A DNA stretch of 64,000 nt, from assembly GCF_021917145.1 (NCBI RefSeq), contig NC_061061.1, positions 13,270,908 to 13,334,907 on the forward strand, written 5' to 3'. The translations under genes and the position numbers were made by a program. Of this stretch, positions 44,701-57,594 are shown piece after piece (the first letter of the stretch is position 1; every line of letters starts with the position of its first letter). The notes beneath the pieces are model-generated. The model was given only the letters and a program-made list of their open reading frames with translations, was not told the DNA's origin and ran no database searches. This DNA comes from Hypomesus transpacificus (Eukaryota; Chordata; Actinopteri; Osmeriformes; Osmeridae).

Positions 44701-47700
44701 GCTAGACCTTTCTAAACCCTGCTGTGTTATTGATCTGTTTCACAGCTCATAGAGAGCTCCTGACTGTGTTGAGTTCTCAGTGGGAAAGGCCCTCCATGAA
44801 CCCGGAATATCCTAGCCAGCACAGAATGATTACTTCCTCACACCAGGGTCTGTGTCTGGGTACAACAGACCAATTTCACTTTATTACATTTCCATAAAAT
44901 TCTTAATTTTTTCCTAATGTTAACTGTTGATGGCGTAGTCTTGAAACAGCAATGCTTTATTTATTAACCCCAGATCATCAGAATAACCTGATCTATTTCA
45001 TATTTAAATCATAAAATATTCTTCCTTCAATCTCTTTTGTTTTGGACCGGTGGCTCTGTGTCATGTGTTATTAATAGTGCCATGTAGTTGAATACTGATT
45101 CCTCTGGGTCTTTCTCCACCAGGGAAGCAATGTAAACAGAGCTGTTGATATGGATCAGTCAGATGGAGGTTTTATCATTGACCATCTGAGTAGCAGCTTC
45201 TCCTCTATGAAGCTCCCTGTGAAGATGTGTTTGAAGGGGGGTCTACGTTGGCATCCTGTGGCAAAGTGTGTGTTTGTATATTTGTGTGTGTGAAATGGAG
45301 AGTGAGGGAGACAATGAGAGAAAGGGTGCAGGTGCTGAGCTGAAGGTCTCCAGCATCTTCATGGTTCACATGTTCTGTTGCACATGATTGTAAGTGATGT
45401 ATTTGTTGTGACAGTGTGAAAGATTAGCTCTGGGGAACAGCTCCAATGGGCAATATCGAGTTCAGAAAGGATCCCTGGAACCTGTGACTAACAAAAGAAA
45501 ATGTACATACTGCTTTTGATTATGCAGTATGTATTGTGTGCTGAATGTTAGACTGGGAGCATTGGGAATGCTGGGGTCTGTGGTATTCTATTGCATTGTG
45601 AAATGCTGATTTCATTGTGTGTTCATTACAATGAAATATCAGTTTTGGTATTGACCAGGCAGGCCGACCCAAGGTAAGAGGCCCTACAGATTAGCTGGGC
45701 TCTTGACAGTTCATTGTTGGTCTGCATGAGGAAAAGGCTCAAGAAAGGTGCTTTTTCCTGATAAAATGCTGATAGATAGCCTTCGCCAGTGGCTGGGATT
45801 TCTCAACAGAAATCTTTTGTACCTGACAAATGGTATTAATCTGGTTTTGTTCCTTCTTGTTCACGTTTTGAGTGGCACTAATGTGTTTGGGCTCTGCCTC
45901 GTGTGTCAGGCTGTTACCTGTTTGAACCGGCAGCTTGTTGACAACCAGCACTTTAATCTGAATGATTCTGGGAGGAAAACTCTTGGGTTATGTGGTACAG
46001 GGGGCTTGCAGTAACTTTGTGAAATGTTCATCAATTTCATCCGGACATTCAGTTTTAATCTATAGCTGGCAACCAGCCACAAGTTTTCTTTGAAACGCAT
46101 AACTCTGCTCACTATTGCTTGAGCTTCCAAATGGCAAATCTCTAAAGCAAGCACCAGATCCATCAATACCACAGTGCACATACAGAAACAACACCCTATA
46201 GAAAAGGTGCTGGATGGTGTTTTTGATCATTGACTCATCGATGTACATTTAAGCCCCCTCATCTGGAACTCAGGTGTAAACAAGCCTGCTGATAGATGGT
46301 AGTGGGCAATAAAAATCTGTCCAGTCTGCTGTGGGGCCCATCTCTCCTCTTTCCTCCACATCCCAAGGGTACATTATGGAGATAGGAAAGACCATTATGG
46401 ATGCCACCTCTCATTTAATGTGATGGCCAGAGGACAGAGGGATGACGTTCAGAGATGGAGGAGGCAGGGCCAGCCTTGGGGCACATAGACACTATCTCAG
46501 CTGCCCTGGGGACACCTTGCAGTAACCAAGGACATGTCTTCCAAGAACTTCCAGGAAGACCATATAGATTATGTGTGTTGCTATTGTTTTTAAAGCAAGA
46601 TTTTTTCAAAGGTTCATTTTGCTGCAGTAATGTGGACTAAGTAGTGCTTACTTCAACACATTAAATAAAATGTGTGGGCATGAACTCTGAGGGCCAGGCA
46701 GGGGTGCATACAGGGAAGTAGATTTTGCTTCGTGGTAATGTTTGAGACAGTATAGTTCACTAATTAGCGTTTGAAGGGAAATGTATCCGTAAGTGGTTAG
46801 AATGCCCATGCTCTATTTAGCAGCCATCAGTCTCAGTTATCATGAGGTCATACATGACTGTGGTGGCACTGTGGCAGTTCAATAGTCAAGGCTGTCAGCT
46901 TGTAAACACTGCACAGTAATACTAAATTGGAGTGTTCACGACTATCATCATCACTCACTGTGAGCCATTGCTTGTGAACTACCCACCAATCTGTCTTCAC
47001 TTTTGTTAACTCGTACAGTTATTTATTGTCGTCTTTTCTCACGGTGTTGTGCAGCACTTAGCAATAGCAACCAATGTTCGCTTACCAGCAAAGGAGACAT
47101 TTGTAGTGAGACTTTCATGTAGTTGTCACATTATTGTTAACGTGTCACAGAGTAATTTCTACAATCAGAGTTCTTCTCCCAGAGTGCCTCTGTTATAGGA
47201 TCAGTATATTGAAGCACTAAGTTAAGTTGAAGAGAAACGCTATACACAAGGTTTCTGAAAGAGAAGAGCTGTCTAAGGTGCTGAATGAAGGTTCCATCCA
47301 TGGGTCTGTGTTTGCGTGAGGCATTCAAATCATGTGGTGTGTGAGTCCTGACTGATTCAAACTTTAAATAAATTAAGTGTAAAAAAAATAATTAATTATT
47401 AAATACACGATGAACCCAATCATGCATTCTCTCATATCCGGATTTGGAGTATAGTCAGATATTACTATCTTGAGTTTCCCTTCAGACCCAACTAGCACAC
47501 CATGCTGCTCAGTGGAGCAACCGTCTCTCCTACTCCCAGCACTCACTACTGCACTGCTGCTTCTGGTGTTCCTCCCTAGCATCTTACCCCAGTCAGGGTG
47601 CTGCTGCACTCTTTAACATGGCTGTCTGTTTGTCTCCCAGGGAGATCATGGATGCCTTCCTTCCCAACGTGACTGTTGCCTTGCTTGTCTCAGCTCAGAC

Positions 47701-48417
47701 AGCGCAGAGATGGGGCTCCCTGTATAAGCCCCCTCATTAGATAAGGTTACAGAGTGTGCAATGGATTTCGTTAAGCTCTGATTCTGCTAACACTGAGGGT
47801 TTGAGGAACAACTGTACAGACAGCATACAATCCAGATGTCCCTATAAGGGGATTGTGGGAAGGGTGATTTGGAGCCTTACATCTATTTATGAGATCAGAG
47901 GCAGGCAGAACCATCATAAACGGCACCACTGCCATAACGATGTTAATCGATACATGGGCGGTAAGGCTAGAGGAACTGCCAGCTGTGACTGTGATTGTGT
48001 ATTTCCTCTCTCATCATTCTAATAAGCAGTCTGTCTGCAGTATCATTAGTCACTCGGGAATCTATAATGACAGTTTCACAAAGATTGGCTAACAGTGATT
48101 CAATCTTAAACAGTACAACAACACTTAATGGCAGTGACTCAAACATTTACAGAATACTCAATGACATCCAGACTTTATTCCAAGACTGTAATTTTGAATT
48201 ATTTTGTGTTGTCAGCTTTCCAATTGAAGTCAGAAATAGCAAGAAATAATTATAAATCTTGTCTGTGATGGTCAGAATTTTGAGATAGAACGCCTTTATG
48301 CTGTTTTGACTAAACAGTGAGAATGAATTGAATTGCAAAGTGTCCTGAATTGCTAAATATCATATTTTAGGAAACACTTCGGATCCAGGTGCTCGTAATG
48401 ACCTTTAGGTAATATAT

Positions 48418-48590
48418 AAGGTCCTTATAAGATACCCATCAACATTTATATGTGTTCAAACTTCAGTGTTAATAACATTAGTAGGGGCTAGGGTCAGTGT
48501 TATTGTAAGATTAAATAAGCATTAGTTATGAGTTCATAAGGCCCTTATTAGATGCTTGTTAACATTCATATGTATTAATAAGACTTGCCC
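48418..48590. repeat. imperfect direct repeats, probable interspersed repeat
   Basis: About 40 bp at 48419 (containing CCTTATAAGAT and AACATTTATATGTGTT) recur at about 48540 (CCTTATTAGAT, AACATTCATATGTATT). The intervening text is CATTAGTAGGGG-like. Class unknown. Confidence 0.5.
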
Positions 48591-50707
48591 ATGCAAAACA
48601 CAAAAACAACAATGTAGTTTTATGGAGAAAGCTCACCGTCAATCAAGTACCATGCCGTGTGAAGAAAAGAAAATGCTGAAAAGGGTTTACACATTGACTT
48701 ATGGAAACACAAGTCTCTTGACATACTTCGGTATAACTTCATAACAATCGGTTTGTGTTTGAACAATGTCTATACCTTCCAGAACTGGGAGAAATACTTG
48801 TAATGTGGTTCCTGGGGGTACACAGAAATAATCTTTGCATGTTACCATAGCCCCAATGCATCAATAAATTAGGTTTCTGTGTTACAGGCGATATTAGAGT
48901 ATTAGAAAAATCGAATCTACACAACTAGGACACACGTGGCCTCATTTAAATGTTTTATTGTGCTGGTAGTTTTTTTATACAAATGAAGGCCGACTCCCTG
49001 TGAAGTACGCTCTCGTCGAAAACAAAGAAAACATATTTCTTCACTTTTGAATGTTATGTCTAGCTTTCCAAGGTAGTTTAGTGTTCTACAGAGAGTAAAC
49101 ATTGATTATGTTTAGTAATGCATTTTCACCACATAGATTGTGTCAACACTTATGTATCAAAAAAGCTGATATCATGCTGCCTACAATGTCAACAATGACC
49201 CAATCAAATCAAGAACAACAAGAACATTTGACCAACTGACAGTTCACAAATTAGACAGAATACTCATCTTATTGACATAGTGTAAGTATCTCTAAAGCCT
49301 ACATTCTGACTCCCTACTGACTCTCTTCTACTTCTAAACCGGCTTCGCCCATGGGAATGTCTGTTGGAGCATAACTGTCGCTACTTCTACCACGCAAACA
49401 GCAATTAATTTATCTTCTTGCAGGAAAGCGCACAACAACCTTTACATAGCTGAATACTAATGTAGCCTAGAGGGAGAGAGACACAGCGAGAAACAAGTAG
49501 AAAAGGGAGAGCACAAGAGAAAGAGGAGGGATAGGGAGAGAGAGAGGGAGAGATAAGACAGTGTGTTGTGTTAGAGAGAAATAACTTGATTGAAAACCTA
49601 AGACAAACACTGTGACAGTGATGGAGACCTTGTTTTTTGATCTGCTGTTGATAGGCTACTCACTATTCATTAAACACACTAGTCTTCTTCCACTCACTTC
49701 TCTCCTCACCAATATCTGTGGCGGAGTGATTATTATTTCAGTCTAATGCATTCCTGTACTGACCATGCTATGACTGAGGGAGGAGTTGGGGTGTGGGAGA
49801 GAGGGAAGCCTGTAGACAGCAGTAGAGAAAGAACAGGAGGAATAGTGGGAGGAGAGGAAACACATCAGCAATACCTTGATAACAAAGGCACTGCAATCAC
49901 AGACCTCTCTCTTACTGCTCTCTCGTTCACCAGCACACACATACACACTCTTTTTCTCTCGCTTTCAATCAGACTCCATTCAGAGCGTCCCTCTTTCCCT
50001 TTCAGGGAAACGAGAACAAGCAGCACAGAGGGTCATGTGACCACTCCCACTCTTTTAAAACAGGACGGCAAACTATTCTGTCAACCTGGTTCACATGTCT
50101 TTGTGTGAGTTCACAACACCTTTGAACAGTGATCCCCCTACTGCGTCCCTCTTTGCTGTCACTTCAGTGTCACCATGTGTCGAATGAAAAAAACGGACAT
50201 AACCAAAATGGAGAGGGAGGGCCCAAATTGCGATCTCTTCACGGGACCCAAAATGTTTTCGCGGTGCCCCTGCATTACGGTCAGGAGCACACCACACCAA
50301 GCTGTCAGGCACCCCCTCCAGTCGAACCCAGAGAATGGAGGAGGTGGACGTGGTTTTTGTCCCAGTCCAGCAGTCCGGGTTCAACACAGAGCTGCTTCGT
50401 ACGCACGGCCTCGGACGAACTTCCAGCCCGCGACACCGTTTGGGAGGAGGAGCAGCTCTGCTCTCGTGTATCGCACCACTTCCCAACACACCTTAAACTT
50501 GTGCCGCCTACTTTGTGGCAAACTTTGTGGAATCTCAGCAAACTCACACTTGAGGTGGCATTAAAAACACCAAATGCCACATAAGCCATTAAACGGCTGT
50601 AGGACCAAAGAACTGCAGCACTGAGAGTCTTCAATGTTGACCATCTCGGAAGATACCAACAGCAGTACGGTTCCTTTTCTGAATTTTATTAGTCTTTTTT
50701 TTGTTGT

Positions 50708-50741
50708 CATTTAGCAGACGCTCTTATCCAGAGCGTCTGCC
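50708..50741 (-). repeat. reversed orphan SINE/L2-type tail
   Basis: CATTTAGCAGACGCTCTTAT and the following CCAGAGCG are the reverse complement of the tail at 28781-28972. It is a third copy of this tail in the window, without a SINE head. Confidence 0.75.
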
Positions 50742-51630
50742 AGAATTGAAAACAAAAGCCAAAAAACAAAGCTTGTTCTATTATCTATGGTGATAATCAC
50801 GCCCATGAACTAATGCTCTCTTTTCCTGTTTTTCTCCTTCACCCAACTTAATGAGTCCATCACGGACAGCAAAGCAATAAGATCCCTCTGTTGGTTTGGT
50901 TCCCAACCTAATAAAAGCACTGTGTGATGAGCAAATAACTCTCACGACCTATAGCCCTCCCCCACCCTGATTTAAAGTATTTATTGCTGTATAGCTACCA
51001 TTGTAATTTCCCGCCCTTCCTTACACACACACATACACACACATTCCCTCAGGCTGTCATGAGTGTTCTGCTAATTTCATTTTCCATAACACACAAATTG
51101 TCCTTTACACACAAAATTGCCTTTTCCTGGTTGGAAGCATGTTGGAAAAGTGTCCAGGGTAGTTGTTTCTTCAGTGATTGTGGGTCATCCCCCCGAGGCT
51201 TGATTATAAACACACTGTATACCAATGTACTGGTATTGACTTTTCTTTTTATCTGTATCGTCAGATAAAAAAAGTGTGTGAAAAAAAAAAGGATAATTTT
51301 TCTCAACAAAGAACAGATCGGGAGGAGTGAAGATTGGGAGTGTCTGCATGTTCCAGCGCATGGTGACGAATCAAGCTATACTGAGCTGATTAGCTTCGTT
51401 TTGGATGACCACGTTCACACAGAAAAAAACAGATGCTTCGAAAACCCAAAGCAGATGCTTCGAAAAACCAAAGCAAGGTGTTCATAGTTGACTAAGTGGG
51501 CAATGGAGGACCATGTTGAGGAGGAAGGATCTTCAGAGGGGGAAGAAGACACTGTCTTGTAGCCTGGATTGTTCTGAAGATTTCTACGGGGAACGACGTG
51601 TGTGGGTTTGATCTCACAAAGCTGGAGGAA

Positions 51631-51654
51631 CCCCCCCCCCCCCCCCCCCCCCCC
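51631..51654 (+). repeat. poly-C run
   Basis: 24 consecutive C; assembly length uncertain. Confidence 0.95.
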
Positions 51655-52638
51655 TCCATTCCTGGTCTCGTCAGTTACACCCTGGGAGATAAAAGAGGTT
51701 GCGCACACTGACAGGCAGAAGGCTTCTCAGGATCACTCCCTCCCTCTGTCTCTATCTCTGCCTTCCTGTCTCTCTTTCGCCCTCTCACTGCCTCTCTGTA
51801 TCACTTTCACCCTCCGTCTCAGTAACTGTCTCCCTCCCTGTGTTTCTCTTACTCCTTCTCTATATCTCTCTCTCTCCCCCTTCATCTCCCTCGCAGTATT
51901 GTAGCACCAGCTGGTGGAGGCAGTCGTTCTCTGTGGGGACTTGATGCTCTGTGTATATGCCAATGAATCTTTACAGTGATAAAACTTTGACACTAAGGAG
52001 TGAAATAAATGCTGTTCATTATGGAGTGTTTGGGTCTCCTGCCTGTCAAAACACCAGCTCATGATGAAAATACGTTTTGCTCCTAAACATATAAATATTT
52101 CCACCCTCACTCCTCCCATGTCTCTTGAGAACAGGTTTCATCCTGGAAACTGCCCTGAATCCTATGAAGAAATGTACATACTGAAGAATATTGATGACTG
52201 CACTGAAGCCATGTACTGAAGAAGCATTTAATGGGTTCTGCTGAGAGATGAGAGTAAAGATGCACTTAAATAGTGGGACCCACACCATCTCTCTCCTGAT
52301 AATGTCCTCGCACACATCAAAGAGGTCCAATGCAACAGCAGAGAAGCATTGGGAGTATGTAGAAACAGAAAAGGTTTCTCTGTGAGATTGATCAAATACT
52401 ATCATCTCAATTCCCTCAGAGACGTAACAAGAGAGATGAGGAAGTAGAGCACGAAGGAAGAACCAGATGAAAAGAGCAGAGCTTATGCTAGTTTCTGTAA
52501 AAGCCTTGTTTGACTGTGGCAGGTATTCACCAAAAACAGTGATTTTACAATGATATGCGGTTAAAGGGGTGTTGATTTTCACTGCATAGATTGGACTCTT
52601 ACACACACATATCAAATATATAATTCAGGGTTACCTTT

Positions 52639-55600
52639 CTATGCATGCGAGTGTGTCTCTGTGAATATGTGTTGTGAATGTGTATGTTTGGGTCCTCCTG
52701 CTCCGTCTCTGGCCTCCTGTAGTTGTTCCTCATAGTAGAGAAGTTGGTCAACCTCAAAGCAGTCGCTGGGCGTCTTCACCATGCTCGCCAGGGCTTCCTT
52801 TATGCTGGCGTCACTCTCATGCCTCACCCTGGCCTCTTTCAGGTACTCATAAACTCTCTGGAAGACTCCTGGACCCAGACGACGGGAAACTGATCTGAGG
52901 GTGGCACAGAGAGAGGGTTAAGATCGTTAACACCACTAAGCGGTCTGTTTCAGGGTCACATGTTATTTTGTGAGCACTGACATTTGATGTACTGGATGTA
53001 TCTGGATGAAAATAATTGGCATTCCAATGGACTTGGAATCGGTACAACTGCCCTGAAATATTCAATATTCTCAAATGCGACCACTGGACTATGACTATCA
53101 CTTGAATGCTTGCTAAGCTAAACTGATGCATAGCATAGAGAGTAAGCATTGCATGATAAATTAGCCTAAATAGTCTACCACACTCCGTGTGTATGTATGT
53201 GTGTGTGTGTGTGTGTGTGTCTGTTCACACAGAAAAGTCAGTCCTTATCTAGCCTGTTGAGGTGAAATATTCGAATGAGATACTGTGACTGGTGCAAACA
53301 GCTTCTCCATTTTATTATAATTTCAGGTCAAACAAATAAAATTGATTTGAAATCAAACTCATCAAATTGAGAGCATTATGAAAATATTGGATTCAAAACT
53401 GTTTTACCCTCAAGGCTGTTTTTAGTTTTATGAAATGTTCTTCCTTTAATAACAGAAACTGCTACTTTACCCCTCGCTCTTTCACACCAGGCACTTTTGC
53501 AAATTGTTATCGTGGCAGAAGGGTTGAGGGTTATGGGTTTGGCAGAGTCAGACATCAGATAATGGTCATTTAAGAACTCTTTCACAGCTAAATGAACTAT
53601 TGGAATCTCCCAGATTGGACTGTGCAACTTTTTGGGGATGTTGGGAACAGAAAAGGGATTAGGACTTCAGGACTCTAAACGATCCAGGCTTCTCAGACAG
53701 TTTCTGCTCAGTGATTTGGACTCTTGGATGCAGCCCAACACCCAGGATGTTTCTGCTAGTACCAGCTGAAAGATCCAGGTGCGGGTAGATGGGTGGAGGT
53801 CCAGGATGGATGACCTAGTCCAGGGGGCGAATCTAAACCTCTTCTTGTAAAAGAAGAGGTTGGCTAAGACTAAGACGAAGGTCCGAGGACTGTGCAGACA
53901 TCAGTCTGAGGCCCGAGGCAATCTCCTCACAACCTCAACATTTCTCCATGTAACTCATTGTGGAAAGATTCAAGAACAAGCAAGTAAAATGATCACGTAT
54001 TTCAAATCATTTTAAAAACAAATCTGTTTTACACTATATAAAGGGTAAGACAGACAGACACTCATATACACCCACGCGCACACAAACACACACCACTCGA
54101 GCAGAGCCTTGTCTACTTCATGTCTAGAGCTAATCAAGGTTTAGCAATCAAACCCATTCATCCGCCACCAAAACAACAGTAAATACAGAGTCATATTTAA
54201 ATCCTACCTCCTCATCCAGCAATCAGCTTACATTTTTAAACCCAACAAAAATAAGGAATTTCACAAGTGAACTTACGTGCAAATGCACTTTAGTGTAATA
54301 GTTCTTTATACCTGTGATGAGACCGATGAGAGGCTCACGGTATGATAGCAGAAGTCACTCATTTACAATGCTTTGGACTAAATGTCAAGTTCCAATTCAA
54401 ACAGAGACAGCCACAAGTAGACAGGTCTCTCTCCCTCGCCAGTCAGTGGAGATACTGAGGGTAGGGACGTGGGGAAGGTGCTAATCCTGCAGTCTTTAAC
54501 CCTCCACTATATGATGTGCTCAGAGACCAAATACCATGTCCACTTACTGGGACAATCCCTTTCAGTGACACAAAGACAGACACACAGACAAACATGCAGG
54601 CAGGCAGAAGCACCATAGGTTACTCCCATTCGGCCTCAGCCTCCATATTATAAAGAGCCCAGGCTCCATCATACAGAGACAGGGGAGGCTTGGGGGGAGC
54701 ACAGCTGCTGAAAATTGCTACCTGTTTTCCTCTCCTCCCTCCATCCCTCTATCTCTTCACTTTCTCCGCCCCCTCCTCTGCCCTTTATGCAGCAATAGCT
54801 GGGATCTGACAGGGTCTAATTCTTCTTCCCACAGGAAATGTCTTCTGTTATTAATACGCCGAGCCAAGTCTCAGCAGGAGTGTGTAATTTCTGTGTGTGT
54901 GTGTGTGTGTGTGTGTTTGAGAGACTTGAGAGGGAAGACAGAAAGATGTACAGTATGGGAGTAGTTTTAAGGGATTAATCGTCGCAATGTTCTGCAAAGT
55001 ATTTATGGACCTCTTCTAAGCTCCAGACTGCATATTTAAACATTAAACAATTGTTTTCTGTTTTTCTGTCTTTGTCCATTCGTCTCTCTGCCTGTGACTC
55101 ACTATAGCGGGAAATCTCAGTGGGCAAAGAGGTACACATAACCAATGGCTTACCTGATCAGAGGTAACGTCAGGGAGAAAGATACCACTATAAAACAAAC
55201 AACTATAGAACAGATTTTTTTTAACATGCATGTCCCTATGCATGTTCTATATGCATGTCCTTACCAATACAGGAAGTCATTTAAGGGCTATTGTTAAAGG
55301 TGGAGGAGGTGATGGGGTATTGAAGGTCAGTGGGGTGAGGGGCGTGTTAAGGGTGAGGGAGGCGAGGAAGTCTGTCTGAGGAGAGGTGTTGAAGGTGAGG
55401 TGGGGGTGAGGAGAAGTGTCGGCACTCACTCTCTCATGCGCTGAATCCTGGTATGCACCATGCTGCTGTTGACCATGGAGCTTGCCTGAGGGCTGCACTG
55501 GCCTCCTGCTGCTCCATACGCTACACACCAGATAGAGATCAGGACCTCAGGTGAAACGCACACACACACTCACTCACACATACAGATGACCATTTGTGAT

Positions 55601-57563
55601 AGCTCTACTCTGATTCTCATCTGGCAATGGAGTGTGCTTTCTGCACACTGCACACGCTGCTTCTCAACAACAATATGGGATTATGATATGATCTCTATTC
55701 TCAGTAAATGATGCTATGTATTTTCTTGTCTCCTCGGATATAAAATACTTCCATATTGCCTGGGAGAATGGAGGGTTAGCTTTCCATTCAGCAAATGATG
55801 GTTGAAGCGGTGGAAGTATGGGGGTATTAAAAATATATTTGTTTTTAGTGAGACACTTCAGATGTTGTGAATAGCTCAGCATTTTAAAGATATAAGGTTG
55901 AGTTCAACAGTCCTATCATAGCATACCTTCAGCACTTTGTCCCTTAACATGGTGTCCCTTAACACTGTCCCTCAACAGTCCCTTTGCAGTGTGTGTGTAT
56001 GAACATGTTGCAGCCATTATGTATGGTTCCTTTGTTGTTGTGTATTGTATTCATTTGAACACTGGGTGCTGTCTGGGTGCAGGTGAGCTCACCTGGACAG
56101 GTGTAATTGATTAGAGACCAGGATGTGCACAGTTTTTTGATTGTGTTGACGAAAACAGGCTATTATTTTGTATATTGTTATTATTAGAATAAACAGTATT
56201 CTGTTCATCTGTGGAGTTCAGGCATCTAAATCATTTAACACCCAGTCGTACAATTACTCGGCTTTGAGTAGCAATTGATACAACAAAACATGATATATCA
56301 TGTGATCCAAGGCAGTGAAGAAATGTTTCTGAGTATGCCTCTGCTGGTCAGCGTGACATCCGAAACTCCCCAGACTGTTAATGCAGTAATAAATGGGCTA
56401 GGAGAAAGTTTAAAAACGTATCTGGGGCAGTATTGAAATGCAGTGTGCTGGCTGTGAGAGGAGGCCTCGCCACAGGTGAGCAGACTGAGGAGGGGCTGGG
56501 AGCTGCCAGCATCTGACATGAGGGCTATGGTTCACTGGATCAGCCAACAGGAGGGAGGGAGAAAGAGAGAGAAAGAGATACTGTACTACTTTATGTATTG
56601 TATTTTTAGAGAGTGGAATAGAGAGGTGTGTGTGTGTGTGCGCGTATCATACCATCAGCTCTTTATTCACAAGTTTGAGGAGTAATTAACAGATCTTTGT
56701 TTTTTATACATTACACAGACATAGCAGATGCTATTTTTTTTACCATTCCTACGTTTCAAAACCTTATTCGGTGACTTGATCCTGCGAGTGTGTGTGTTCA
56801 TTTGTATATGTGTGTAACATAAGCGTGTGTTCTCTCTGTATTCCTCCACAGGGAGGTGAATTCCATCTCTGCTGAACACCCTCCTGTCTCGCTACGCTTC
56901 ACAGAAACAGTTATGCACAGAAATATTCACTGGAAACAGTCAAATACATTACCAAAACCAAGCTGTCAAAAATATGCAAAAAAATAGTGGATGCACATAT
57001 ATAAATGTGTTGAGCACAATGCACTTACAGTACATTGTAGTTGCCTGACTGCATTCACAACAAGCTTGGAATATCTATCCTGGATGAAACGTAAAAATAA
57101 TAGACATACAGTCCTAATGTGATATATAACCATGATAGATCGATTTGATGTGAATTGTATTGCGATGGCAGAGTGATTAATCATTTGTGCCATCATGGTA
57201 ACTCTCATTTTGAGACAAACAATCCCAGTAAAGAGATCTTTTCTTTGACTGAAATGGCAGAATATTGAAAGAATAGAGAACTAAGGGTGCATAAAATGGA
57301 GTCAGATAATCAGATCCCTAAACCTTAGACAATCTGTAAACAGTAATGAGAAGGAAACCTAGTATGCTAAGAGGATAAATCAGACAGTAGGAGATACTGG
57401 AAGGACAACCCTATCTGGGCTGAGGAAGGAACACTTCCTGGTGCTGCAAATAGCATCATGATAAAGCCAGAGGAGTCAGATCACTTTCAGAGCTAAATGC
57501 TTCCTCAGTTCATGCTGGTGTCTGTGTGTTTACTTCTCTTTGTGTACCTCACCATACATCCAT

Positions 57564-57594
<31 letters not shown>

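Larger units (their letters stand above)
38304..50150. other. intergenic desert between cpne4 and nek11
   Basis: No exon with recognisable protein similarity was found in about 12 kb. Contents: a 17-bp doublet (CATACTTTTGAACTCTT) near 38980-39015, GT-rich stretches at 39100-39150, 19 consecutive G at 41851-41869, an AT-rich unique stretch at about 41.1-41.8 kb, an X-box-like motif at 43026, a LINE-like tail at 44590, and imperfect direct repeats at 48418-48590. Open frames here are short and lack domain features. Confidence 0.5.
50151..52638. other. region downstream of nek11 (3' UTR and flank)
   Basis: Includes a locally CpG-richer block at 50240-50480 with a 53-codon + strand frame (50335-50496), a reversed SINE-type tail at 50708-50741, 24 consecutive C at 51631-51654, a pyrimidine-rich stretch to 51900, and a 189-codon - strand frame at 52046-52615. 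None resembles a known protein. The part nearest 52638 is probably nek11 3' UTR. Confidence 0.45.

Noticed and set aside
50091-50489. 132-codon - strand frame
   Set aside because: Lies opposite the CpG-richer block; no domain features and no splice context supporting it. Overlaps other frames on both strands, typical of GC-rich DNA.
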